Shown: positions 1 through 5,573 of the stretch, in pieces
How the letters are laid out: every line of letters starts with the position of its first letter
Position numbering within the stretch: the first letter of the stretch is position 1
Source of the DNA: Pseudomonadota bacterium
GTDB taxonomy: Bacteria; Pseudomonadota; Alphaproteobacteria; Rhizobiales; Hyphomicrobiaceae
Assembly: GCA_023416575.1 (NCBI GenBank)
Contig: JAEZHL010000154.1
Location: 1-7,799 of the forward strand
Length of the DNA stretch: 7,799 nucleotides
Reading direction: 5' to 3'
Program-made: the position numbers and the translations under genes
The notes under the pieces: generated by a model
What the model was told of the DNA's origin: nothing
Database searches by the model: none
What the model saw: the letters and a program-made list of their open reading frames with translations, nothing else

Positions 1-161
1 GTTGCGGTGTCATCGTCCTGCGTCTCGGGCGGCACGCGCCTCGTGCGCTCACGCAGCATCGCCCCGAACGCGCGCACCCGGCACACCCCGCACGGCAGGG
101 CAGCGCCCCTTATCGCGGCAATGCCGCAGGCACGTTCACGGAATGAGGCGCCGCGCGGCCC
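1..161. other. sequence after rluC without a supported gene
   Basis: These 161 bases are very G+C-rich (about 70-78% in the two 60-base blocks counted). On the minus strand an open frame starts with ATG at 59 and runs 19 codons to the window edge without a stop. A GGGG lies just upstream, but the sequence resembles no family I know. The HAD-type hydrolase gene that I would expect next in this group is not visible here. A short hairpin, GCGGC/GCCGC at 115-127, has no T-tract and is not a convincing terminator. Confidence 0.35.
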
Positions 162-1145
162 TCACGCGTCCCACTTGCCCTCGTCGAGGCCCAGCAGCTC
201 CCACGTCCGCCGCATGTGGTCCGGCAGCGGCGCCGTCACGTCGATCTTGCCGCCGCCCGGATGCGGCAGCACCAGGCGGCGCGCGTGCAGGTGCAGCCTG
301 GGCTCGATCTGCTCGGCCGGCAGGTCGAGGCCGCCCTCGTACTTGTTGTCGCCGACGATCGGGTGGCCGATCAGCGCCATGTGCGCGCGCAGCTGATGCT
401 GGCGGCCCGTCACGGGCTTCAGCGACACCCAGGCCGCCTTATGCCCGACGCGGTCGATCACCGCATAATGGGTGGTCGCGTGCATCGCCTTGTCCTGCTC
501 GCCGGGGAGCGCCTTGCGCACGCGGTCCCCGTCCGGTCCCGCGGCCTTGACGAGCGCCGCCTCGATCTTGCCCTGCGGCGGCTTCGGCACGCCCTTCACC
601 AGGGCCCAGTAGGTCTTGGCCGCGGAGCGGGTCTGGAACACGCGGCCGAGCTTGGCGGCGATCTCGCGGCGCTTGGCGACGAGCAGCACGCCCGTCGTGT
701 CGCGGTCGAGCCGGTGGACGAGGCGCGGCCGGTCGCCGAAGCGGTCCGCCATGCCGGCGAGGATGCCGTCGATGTGCCGCTTCGTCCCCGTGCCGCCCTG
801 CACCGCGATACCCTGCGGCTTGTTCAGCACCAGCACGTCGTCGTCCTCGTAGAGGATCATGCGGGTGATGAAGTCCCGGTCCGCCTTCGACAGTCCCGGC
901 GGCGGCGTCAGCGACGGCGGCCGCTTCGCCGGCGTCCGCACCACCTTCGGCACGCGCACCTGCGCGCCCGCCTCCAGGCGCTCGTTGGCCTGCACCCGGC
1001 GGCTGTCCACCCGCACCTGGCCCGACCGCAGCAGCTTCTGCAGATACCCGTGCGTGACCTCCGGAAACCGGATCCGGAACCAGCGGTCCAGCCTCAACCC
1101 CGACTCATCGGGCCGCACTTCCAGTGTTTCGACGCGTTCGTTCAT
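162..1145 (-). CDS. rluC: 23S rRNA pseudouridine synthase, RluC/RluD family
   Basis: RluA-family synthase that isomerises uridines in 23S rRNA to pseudouridine; RluC acts on positions 955, 2504 and 2580 in Escherichia coli. The 327-residue protein has an S4 RNA-binding domain (about 16-66) with LRLDRWFR and LQKLLRSGQVRVD. The catalytic domain carries the active-site aspartate Asp147 in VHRLDRDTTGVLLVAK, LNKPQGIAVQGG (108-119), the KTYWALVKG block and VTGRQHQLRAHMALIGHPIV (245-264), all family hallmarks. The ATG at 1143-1145 overlaps the crcB stop (ATGA). The reading frame reaches 13 codons further upstream, but those codons lie inside crcB. RluC rather than RluD is inferred from its length and its customary place after crcB in this group. 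G+C content rises steeply within the gene. Confidence 0.93.
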   Translation of the reverse strand: MNERVETLEVRPDESGLRLDRWFRIRFPEVTHGYLQKLLRSGQVRVDSRRVQANERLEAGAQVRVPKVVRTPAKRPPSLTPPPGLSKADRDFITRMILYEDDDVLVLNKPQGIAVQGGTGTKRHIDGILAGMADRFGDRPRLVHRLDRDTTGVLLVAKRREIAAKLGRVFQTRSAAKTYWALVKGVPKPPQGKIEAALVKAAGPDGDRVRKALPGEQDKAMHATTHYAVIDRVGHKAAWVSLKPVTGRQHQLRAHMALIGHPIVGDNKYEGGLDLPAEQIEPRLHLHARRLVLPHPGGGKIDVTAPLPDHMRRTWELLGLDEGKWDA

Positions 1146-1522
1146 GACAGCAGAACCCGAGTGAGTGTGAGCCCTACCCAGCACGCGGCGATGGAAAGGA
1201 CGAAAGAACTACCAGCATAGATCAACGCAGCACCCGCCTCCGCCCGCTCCACCAGAGCCACGAAGTCGAGCGAAAACGCCGAAAAAGTCGTGAACCCACC
1301 GAGGATGCCCGTAATGAAGAAGACGCGCAGCCCCGTGCTTTCCGGCCACCGCACCAGGAACAGCGCAGCGAGCACCCCGATCAGCAGCGAGCCGACAACG
1401 TTTACAGTCAGCGTCGCCCAGGGGAACCCCGAACTCCACGTCCGCGCGAACGTATCATAGACGAGATAACGCGCCGCCGCACCGAGCGCACCCCCGGCTG
1501 AGGTCAGCAGTAGCAGCTTCAT
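1142..1522 (-). CDS. crcB: Fluoride ion channel CrcB/Fluc
   Basis: CrcB (Fluc) is a small inner-membrane channel that exports fluoride as an antiparallel dimer. The 126-residue product has four hydrophobic segments (about 1-22, 34-57, 65-92 and 96-122). The family signatures are GGALGAAARY (10-19), ATLTVNVVGSLLIG (36-49) with the conserved Asn41, and GILGGFTTFSAFSLD (72-86). That last stretch carries the Na+-site region and the Phe-box residues (Phe80 and Phe83). I chose the ATG at 1520-1522 because GCGGGA lies seven bases upstream and the protein then begins at the first membrane segment. A GTG eight codons earlier (1546) is possible but would add a charged leader. The TGA overlaps the rluC ATG by four bases, so the two are translationally coupled. 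A single full-length channel suggests a homodimer. Confidence 0.95.
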   Translation of the reverse strand: MKLLLLTSAGGALGAAARYLVYDTFARTWSSGFPWATLTVNVVGSLLIGVLAALFLVRWPESTGLRVFFITGILGGFTTFSAFSLDFVALVERAEAGAALIYAGSSFVLSIAACWVGLTLTRVLLS

Positions 1523-1589
1523 CCCATCGTCCCGCTGTGAGGCCACCGCCGAGTTATCAACGGTGTGGGGAACAGCCCTATAATCGCTT

Positions 1590-1629
1590 CAGGTGCTACG
1601 GTCCACTGCCCGACTGCTTGTCGCACCTG
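1590..1629 (-). promoter_or_regulatory. inverted repeat in the crcB leader
   Basis: A perfect seven-base inverted repeat, CAGGTGC at 1590-1596 and GCACCTG at 1623-1629, encloses 26 bases in the spacer between the small membrane protein and crcB. It could be an RNA stem in the leader or an end-of-transcript structure, but no T-tract follows it. It does not show the conserved sequence of the fluoride riboswitch. Apart from this and the weak promoter candidate, I see nothing in the 163-base spacer (1523-1685). Confidence 0.25.
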
Positions 1630-1649
1630 TCCGGATCGGCGATCGCGGA

Positions 1650-1678
1650 GATATAGGCTGTCAGAGCTAGGTGAGCAA
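1650..1678 (-). promoter_or_regulatory. weak candidate promoter upstream of crcB
   Basis: On the minus strand TTGCTC (1673-1678) and TATATC (1650-1655) are 17 bases apart. They match the sigma-70 consensus at three and four of six positions. If real, this would give crcB and rluC a transcript of their own with a leader of about 120 bases. The match is weak. Confidence 0.2.
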
Positions 1679-1685
1679 AGGTGGA

Positions 1686-1919
1686 TCAGAGCTCGTTCTG
1701 CGGCCTCTCGAAGTTGCCCTGCCACCAGCCAACGGCCCATCCGATCGCCAAGCCGGCCAGGTTCACACCCATGAACACGAGCATATGCAGGTTGCCCACC
1801 TCATCGGGGCTCTCGAATGTCTGCTGGTTGACGACCCAGGTGGCAACGCGAGAGCTCACGAATACGGTTGCCGCCGCCGCGCCGATGATCGCGAAGATCA
1901 TCGCAACCAAGTACCGCAT
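1686..1919 (-). CDS. Small two-pass membrane protein next to the Tae4-like gene, possible immunity protein
   Basis: I do not recognise this 77-residue protein. It has two hydrophobic segments, about residues 3-21 and 44-66, the second rich in G and W (ending IGWAVGWW). The loop between them (22-43, with NQQTFESPDEVGNLH) is net acidic. Arg2 at the N-terminus and the short polar C-terminus (QGNFERPQNEL) fit both ends in the cytoplasm and the loop in the periplasm. It begins 109 bases after the stop of the Tae4-like gene on the same strand, the place where an effector's immunity gene usually lies. Known Tai4 immunity proteins are soluble periplasmic proteins with a signal peptide and are longer, so this would be a different type. 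It may equally be an unrelated small envelope protein. The start is set by a good AAGGAG. The coding call is firm, the role is a guess. Confidence 0.72.
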   Translation of the reverse strand: MRYLVAMIFAIIGAAAATVFVSSRVATWVVNQQTFESPDEVGNLHMLVFMGVNLAGLAIGWAVGWWQGNFERPQNEL

Positions 1920-1927
1920 CAGGCTCG

Positions 1928-1933
1928 CTCCTT
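1928..1933 (-). promoter_or_regulatory. Shine-Dalgarno site deciding the start of the small membrane protein
   Basis: On the minus strand the sequence reads AAGGAG, eight bases upstream of the ATG at 1917-1919. It selects this start over the in-frame upstream ATG at 2000, whose 27 extra residues do not look like part of a membrane protein. Confidence 0.7.
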
Positions 1934-2028
1934 GCTGACTGTTTAGGTTGGGGACGATCGGTATGAGGAGGCTGAGGCACTCACGGTTCGGAAGCACCAA
2001 GTCAGATCGCAGGAGCCACGTCCCGGCC

Positions 2029-2577
2029 TCACTTCACCTCCCAGAACCAGATCTCCTTCGCCTGGGCATAGTTGGAGTAGTAGCCGAGCCAGGAAAACCA
2101 CTCCATCAGCCACTTCGCCGAAGAGCGATAGCCGTTCCAGACATCGATGTGGTCTCCGGTCGGCCGGCCCGGCGCATCGACAGATCGATGCCAGTAGTCC
2201 TGGATGAACAAGATACCCGTGCGGCCGAACAGCTTCGGATAGAACGCCGCCGCATCGGCGCCGGTGATCTTCTCGAGCGGCCCGACGCCCGGCAAGGTCG
2301 CGCGGGCAATGGCATTCGCCACCTGGGTCGCGTTGATAAAATGCATCTCCTCGCGTGGATGCACGACGCAATGGGCGCACCCGGAAAGCTGCCCCGGCGT
2401 GACCCCTGCACGCTTCAACGCCACACCCATGCGGATTGCGCACTGGTTGGAGAAGACAGGAAAGCCCCGCGCGATGGCAGTGCCTTCGAGGTTCGTCAGA
2501 TCATGCGGCGCAATGCACGGGGACTGAACGGATTCATTGATCGGATGGCCGATCCACAGGTCCCGGAATGCGACCAT
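2029..2577 (-). CDS. Tae4-family type VI secretion amidase effector (papain-like peptidoglycan amidase)
   Basis: This 182-residue protein resembles Tae4, a papain-like (NlpC/P60-type) amidase that cleaves the stem peptide of peptidoglycan in the periplasm of rival Gram-negative cells after type VI secretion. By family knowledge the nucleophile is the cysteine of NQCAIRM (Cys46) and the base is the histidine of GDHIDVWNG (His143). Other family features are GVALKRAGV (51-59), the block GRTGILFIQDYWHR (118-131) and the C-terminal EIWFWEV. Length and motif order fit a single-domain Tae4. There is no signal peptide, as expected for an injected effector. No type VI structural, Hcp, VgrG or PAAR gene is in the window, and the neighbours are housekeeping genes. 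Extra residues C67, H69, C70 and H73 form a CxHCxxH cluster. A domesticated amidase with a role in the host's own wall is the main alternative. The family call is from memory, not from a search. Confidence 0.82.
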   Translation of the reverse strand: MVAFRDLWIGHPINESVQSPCIAPHDLTNLEGTAIARGFPVFSNQCAIRMGVALKRAGVTPGQLSGCAHCVVHPREEMHFINATQVANAIARATLPGVGPLEKITGADAAAFYPKLFGRTGILFIQDYWHRSVDAPGRPTGDHIDVWNGYRSSAKWLMEWFSWLGYYSNYAQAKEIWFWEVK

Positions 2578-2580
2578 GCC

Positions 2581-2592
2581 CCTCCCCCCTCC
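2581..2592 (-). promoter_or_regulatory. ribosome binding site deciding the Tae4-like start
   Basis: On the minus strand this stretch reads GGAGGGGGGAGG, two overlapping Shine-Dalgarno-like cores three and ten bases before the ATG at 2577. It lies inside the longer open frame that begins at 2613, and it favours the start at 2577. Confidence 0.55.
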
Positions 2593-2611
2593 AACACAGC
2601 TCGAGGCGCGC

Positions 2612-2640
2612 ATTATACAGGCTGTTTACGAACAGAACCA
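2612..2640 (-). promoter_or_regulatory. candidate promoter of the Tae4-like gene
   Basis: The minus strand has a perfect -10 hexamer TATAAT at 2612-2617. The -35 position (about 2635-2640, TGGTTC at 17-base spacing) is a poor match to TTGACA. Transcription would start near 2605, giving a leader of roughly 28 bases before the ATG at 2577. The ATG of a longer open frame (2611-2613) overlaps the -10 and would lie upstream of the transcript start, which supports the shorter protein. The weak -35 together with the adjacent palindrome suggests dependence on a regulator; that is inference. Confidence 0.45.
2622..2635 (-). promoter_or_regulatory. palindrome overlapping the -35 to -10 interval of the Tae4-like gene
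   Basis: CTGTTTACGAACAG on the plus strand is an inverted repeat (CTGTT/AACAG, five bases each, four-base centre). It lies four bases upstream of the perfect -10, where a repressor or an activator could act. It does not match the alphaproteobacterial LexA box GTTC-N7-GTTC. The regulator is unknown. Confidence 0.3.
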
Positions 2641-2697
2641 GCGCCGGCACTGACCGCGATTCCTATCGCCCCAAAGCGCGCTCAGGAGCCGAGGTGC

Positions 2698-4011
2698 CTA
2701 TATGCCTTTGCGCTTGCGGCGCAGCTCGGACCAGTAGGCGAGCCGCTTGCGCACCTCGCGCTCGAAACCCCTCTCCGGCGGATCATAGAATTGCTGGCGG
2801 CCCAGAGCCTCAGGGAAATAGTCCTGCCCCGAAAATCCCTCGGGCGCGTCATGGTCGTACTCGTAGCCAGCACCGTAGCCTTCCTCGGCCATCAGGCGGG
2901 TCGGGGCGTTCAGTATGTGCTTCGGCGGGCTCAGGCTTCCGCCCTCCTTGGCCAACCGTTTTGCACGCTTGAAGGCGACGTAGGCAGCATTCGACTTGGG
3001 TGCCACCGCCAAATAGATCGTCGCCTGCGCCAGTGCCAGCTCACCTTCTGGACTGCCCAGGAAGTCGTAAGCGTCCTTAGCGGCGAGCGCCTGCACGAGC
3101 GCCTGTGGATCCGCCAGACCGATATCCTCGACTGCCATGCGCACGAGACGGCGAGCCAGGAACAGCGGGTCCTCCCCTCCGTCCAGCATACGGGTCAGCC
3201 AGTAGAGTGCCGCGTCCGGATCCGAGCCGCGCACGGCCTTGTGCAAGGCGCTGATCAGGTTGTAATGCCCATCTCGAGATTTGTCGTAGACAGGCGCGCG
3301 CCGCTGCACGAGGCCGGCCAGAGCCTCACGAGACAGTGCGGTTGCCCCGACTGGAACGGCAGCGAATACCTCTTCGGCAAGATTGAGCACGGCCCTACCG
3401 TCTCCATCCGCCATAGCGAGCAGCGCAGAGCGCGCGTCCGCATCGACGGGCAGCGGCCGCTTCTCCTCGGCTTCCGCCCTACGCAAAAGCTCCGCCAACG
3501 CCGCCTTATCGAGGCGATGGAACACCAGCACGGCCGCACGCGACAGGACCGCCGCATTGAGCTCGAACGACGGATTCTCCGTTGTCGCGCCAACGAGCGT
3601 GATGGTGCCGTCCTCCATATGGGGAAGGAAACTGTCCTGCTGCGATCGGTTGAACCGGTGGATCTCGTCGATGAAAAGCAGCGTACCTTTTCCGATATCA
3701 CGACGCGATTTCGCACGATCGAACGCCTTACGGAGATCCTGCACGCCCGAGAAGATCGCCGAGAGCTGTTCGAACTCCAGTGCCGTCTCGTGCGCAAGCA
3801 GCCGCGCCACGGTCGTTTTGCCCGACCCGGGCGGACCCCACAGGATCATGCTTTGCAGCCGTCCGGAGCGGACCATGCGCGTCAGCGTACCTTCGGTGCC
3901 CACCAAATGGTCCTGCCCGACCACCTCGCTCAGAGATTTGGGACGCAGCCGGTCTGCGAGCGGGCGCGGGGCCCGCATCTCCAATCCTGCCGCCTGGAAG
4001 AGGTTGTCCAA
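2698..4011 (-). CDS. rarA: Replication-associated recombination protein A, AAA+ ATPase (RarA/MgsA)
   Basis: RarA (MgsA) is the bacterial member of the WRNIP1/Mgs1 clamp-loader-like AAA+ family and acts at stalled replication forks. The 437-residue protein has the N-terminal LFQAAG motif, the family signature PLADRLRPKSLSEVVGQDHL (18-37), Walker A GPPGSGKT (59-66), Walker B LLFIDEIHRF (111-120), sensor 1 GATTENPSF (141-149) and LSRA with the arginine finger Arg158. The C-terminal tetramerisation part contains HYNLISALHKAVRGSDPDAA and ARRLVRMAVEDIGLADP, and near the end PEGFSGQDYFPE. The start is TTG at 4009-4011: the same frame has a stop three codons upstream (the protease TGA), and the residues after TTG match the family N-terminus. 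The next ATG (3978) would remove that motif. The gap of six bases to the protease suggests translational coupling. Confidence 0.96.
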   Translation of the reverse strand: MDNLFQAAGLEMRAPRPLADRLRPKSLSEVVGQDHLVGTEGTLTRMVRSGRLQSMILWGPPGSGKTTVARLLAHETALEFEQLSAIFSGVQDLRKAFDRAKSRRDIGKGTLLFIDEIHRFNRSQQDSFLPHMEDGTITLVGATTENPSFELNAAVLSRAAVLVFHRLDKAALAELLRRAEAEEKRPLPVDADARSALLAMADGDGRAVLNLAEEVFAAVPVGATALSREALAGLVQRRAPVYDKSRDGHYNLISALHKAVRGSDPDAALYWLTRMLDGGEDPLFLARRLVRMAVEDIGLADPQALVQALAAKDAYDFLGSPEGELALAQATIYLAVAPKSNAAYVAFKRAKRLAKEGGSLSPPKHILNAPTRLMAEEGYGAGYEYDHDAPEGFSGQDYFPEALGRQQFYDPPERGFEREVRKRLAYWSELRRKRKGI

Positions 4012-4017
4012 GCTCTG

Positions 4018-5451
4018 TCACCCCGCGAACTGGAACTGCAACACCCGATCACCGCGCTTGATCGCGATCCGCCAAATCCGCTGACGGTCCCGGAGCACAC
4101 GATCGAGATCATTGACGCTCTCGATCGCCTTGTCGCCGATCCTGAGTACGACGTCGCCCGGGCGGAAAATGTTGGCCGCCGTCGAGCCGCTCCGCACGGA
4201 CAAAATGGCTACAGCATTCGGCTGGTCGTCGAGGCCGATCTCCTCAGCCAAGGCTGGATTGAGATTAACCACCCGCGCTCCATCGAACGGATGCGAGCCG
4301 GAAAGGTTGCGTACGTCATCGCGACCAAGAGGCGGTGCAGCTTTCAGCGGCAAATTGACGGAAACGGTCCGCCCTTTGCGCAGTACGTCAATGCGCGCAT
4401 TATTGCCGATGCCGCCCGTAACCAGCCGGTAATAGACCGCCCGTATATCCGCCGCGGGGAAGTCATCGACAGAGATGATGACGTCACCGGGCTCGAGCCC
4501 AGCCTCCGCCGCAGGGCTATTGGCATACACGCGCATGACCAGCGCGCCGGCCACCCGGTCGAGACCGAGGCTTTCCGCAACATCGCGCGTCACCGTCTCG
4601 AGTCGCGCTCCGAGCCATGGCCGCTCCACCTTGCGGCCGGTGAGGGCGCTATCGACGTAAAGCCGGACAAGATTGGCCGGTATGGCAAACCCGATGCCAT
4701 GCGAGCCGCCGGTTCGCGAAAAAATGGCCGTATTGATGCCGATCAGTCGACCGTGCACATCGACGAGCGCGCCTCCCGAATTGCCTGGATTGATGGCCGC
4801 ATCCGTCTGAATGAAGACCTGAGCATCCGAACGGGCCATCTCCGTGCGCGCGAGCGCAGAGATGATGCCGCTCGTAACGGTCTGCCCGACACCGAAAGGA
4901 TTGCCGATCGCGAGTGCGAGGTCACCGACCTCCAGCGCATCCGAATCCGCAAGTTCGAGGGTTGGGAAAACCGTCCCGTTAGCCTCAATCCTGAGCACGG
5001 CGATGTCAGTCTTCTCATCTTGGAGGATGACCTTCGCATCAAACTCTCGACGATCCGCGAGCGCCACCCGGATTTCAGCGGATGCACCGCCACGGATGAC
5101 ATGATTGTTGGTGACGACGATGCCATCGGGGCTGACGATGACACCCGAGCCCAACGAATTCTGGATGCGCTCGCGCGGCATGCCAAAACCGTCGCCAAAA
5201 AACTGGCGGAACCAGGGATCGTCGAACAGTGGCGGCATTCCAGTCTGCACGCGGCTGCGGACGTAGACATTCACGACGGCTGGCGCAGCGCGCTTCACGA
5301 CTGGCGCAAATGAATACTGGGCAGCTTCGCGCGAGGGCGGCACAACCCGCTGCTGGGCAACTGCTTCTTCCACGCCGAGGGCCAAACCAAGCAAAATCGC
5401 GATTACGAACCAGGAAGACTGCAGCCAATCGGAGCAATGGCGATTTGTCAT
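4018..5451 (-). CDS. Deg/HtrA (Do-like) periplasmic serine endopeptidase
   Basis: This 477-residue trypsin-like protease of the DegP/HtrA family is predicted to degrade or refold damaged proteins in the periplasm. An N-terminal hydrophobic stretch (residues 14-26) ends with AVA|QQ, a good signal peptidase I site after Ala32. The protease domain (about 45-270) shows the catalytic triad: His117 in TNNHVIRG, Asp149 in KTDIAVLRI and Ser225 in NPGNSGGAL. Two PDZ domains follow. The first (about 275-370) begins RPWLGARL and includes SPAAEAGLEPGDVI. The second (about 388-475) includes SGSTAANIFRPGDVVLRIGD. The ATG at 5449-5451 has a run of seven G residues five bases upstream as ribosome binding site. 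The gene is followed six bases later by rarA. All catalytic residues are present. Which Deg paralogue it is (DegP, DegQ or DegS type) cannot be settled, although two PDZ domains argue against DegS. Confidence 0.96.
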   Translation of the reverse strand: MTNRHCSDWLQSSWFVIAILLGLALGVEEAVAQQRVVPPSREAAQYSFAPVVKRAAPAVVNVYVRSRVQTGMPPLFDDPWFRQFFGDGFGMPRERIQNSLGSGVIVSPDGIVVTNNHVIRGGASAEIRVALADRREFDAKVILQDEKTDIAVLRIEANGTVFPTLELADSDALEVGDLALAIGNPFGVGQTVTSGIISALARTEMARSDAQVFIQTDAAINPGNSGGALVDVHGRLIGINTAIFSRTGGSHGIGFAIPANLVRLYVDSALTGRKVERPWLGARLETVTRDVAESLGLDRVAGALVMRVYANSPAAEAGLEPGDVIISVDDFPAADIRAVYYRLVTGGIGNNARIDVLRKGRTVSVNLPLKAAPPLGRDDVRNLSGSHPFDGARVVNLNPALAEEIGLDDQPNAVAILSVRSGSTAANIFRPGDVVLRIGDKAIESVNDLDRVLRDRQRIWRIAIKRGDRVLQFQFAG

Positions 5452-5477
5452 AAGTGCCCCCCCATACTTGTGGTGAT

Positions 5478-5493
5478 GGAACGTGAGAGTTCC
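5478..5493 (-). promoter_or_regulatory. 16-base palindrome in the Deg protease leader
   Basis: The sequence GGAACGTGAGAGTTCC is a perfect five-base inverted repeat (GGAAC/GTTCC) around six bases. It lies 26 bases upstream of the protease ATG and just downstream of the candidate -10. The position fits an operator that blocks transcription. The half-site resembles the GGAAC used by EcfG and sigma-E promoters, but no matching -10 (CGTT or TCTGA) lies at the right distance, so I do not call it a stress sigma promoter. Confidence 0.3.
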
Positions 5494-5505
5494 GGCCCCG
5501 CCGAA

Positions 5506-5534
5506 ACTATAGGAACTCGGCAGCGCGCATTGAA
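5506..5534 (-). promoter_or_regulatory. candidate promoter for the Deg protease gene
   Basis: On the minus strand a -35-like TTCAAT (5529-5534) and a -10-like TATAGT (5506-5511) are separated by 17 bases, 54 bases upstream of the protease ATG. The -10 matches the sigma-70 consensus at five of six positions and the -35 at three of six. The protease may therefore be transcribed independently of the upstream ribosomal operon. This is a sequence match only. Confidence 0.3.
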
Positions 5535-5573
5535 GCGCTTGACCAGGAATCTCAGGATACGAAACCGGCGGAT

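Noticed and set aside
216..1220. A plus-strand open frame of 334 codons opposite rluC
   Set aside because: It is very rich in R, H and A, has no recognisable domain, and is antisense to a clear RluC with its catalytic motif.
1547..1685. Fluoride riboswitch upstream of crcB
   Set aside because: I could not find the conserved GGCGATG and CTGATG...CTAC elements of the motif on the minus strand.
1920..2000. An N-terminal extension of the small membrane protein from the ATG at 2000
   Set aside because: The ATG at 1919 has a strong AAGGAG at ideal distance, and the extension is not hydrophobic and lacks its own binding site.
2578..2613. A twelve-residue longer N-terminus for the Tae4-like protein from the ATG at 2613
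   Set aside because: That ATG overlaps the perfect -10 hexamer, and its extra residues are encoded by the G-rich ribosome binding site of the start at 2577.
1948..5313. A plus-strand open frame of 1121 codons
   Set aside because: It runs antisense through the Tae4-like gene, rarA and most of the Deg gene, crosses the spacers between them and resembles no protein. It lies opposite genes with clear family motifs, so it is a by-product of codon bias in G+C-rich DNA.
5448..5465. A five-codon minus-strand frame (MGGHL) whose stop overlaps the Deg ATG
   Set aside because: Its ATG is part of the G-run that serves as the Deg ribosome binding site, and no separate binding site precedes it. Chance is the simplest explanation.
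5489..5493. EcfG or sigma-E type promoter at GGAAC before the Deg gene
   Set aside because: No CGTT or TCTGA element lies 16-17 bases downstream on the minus strand.
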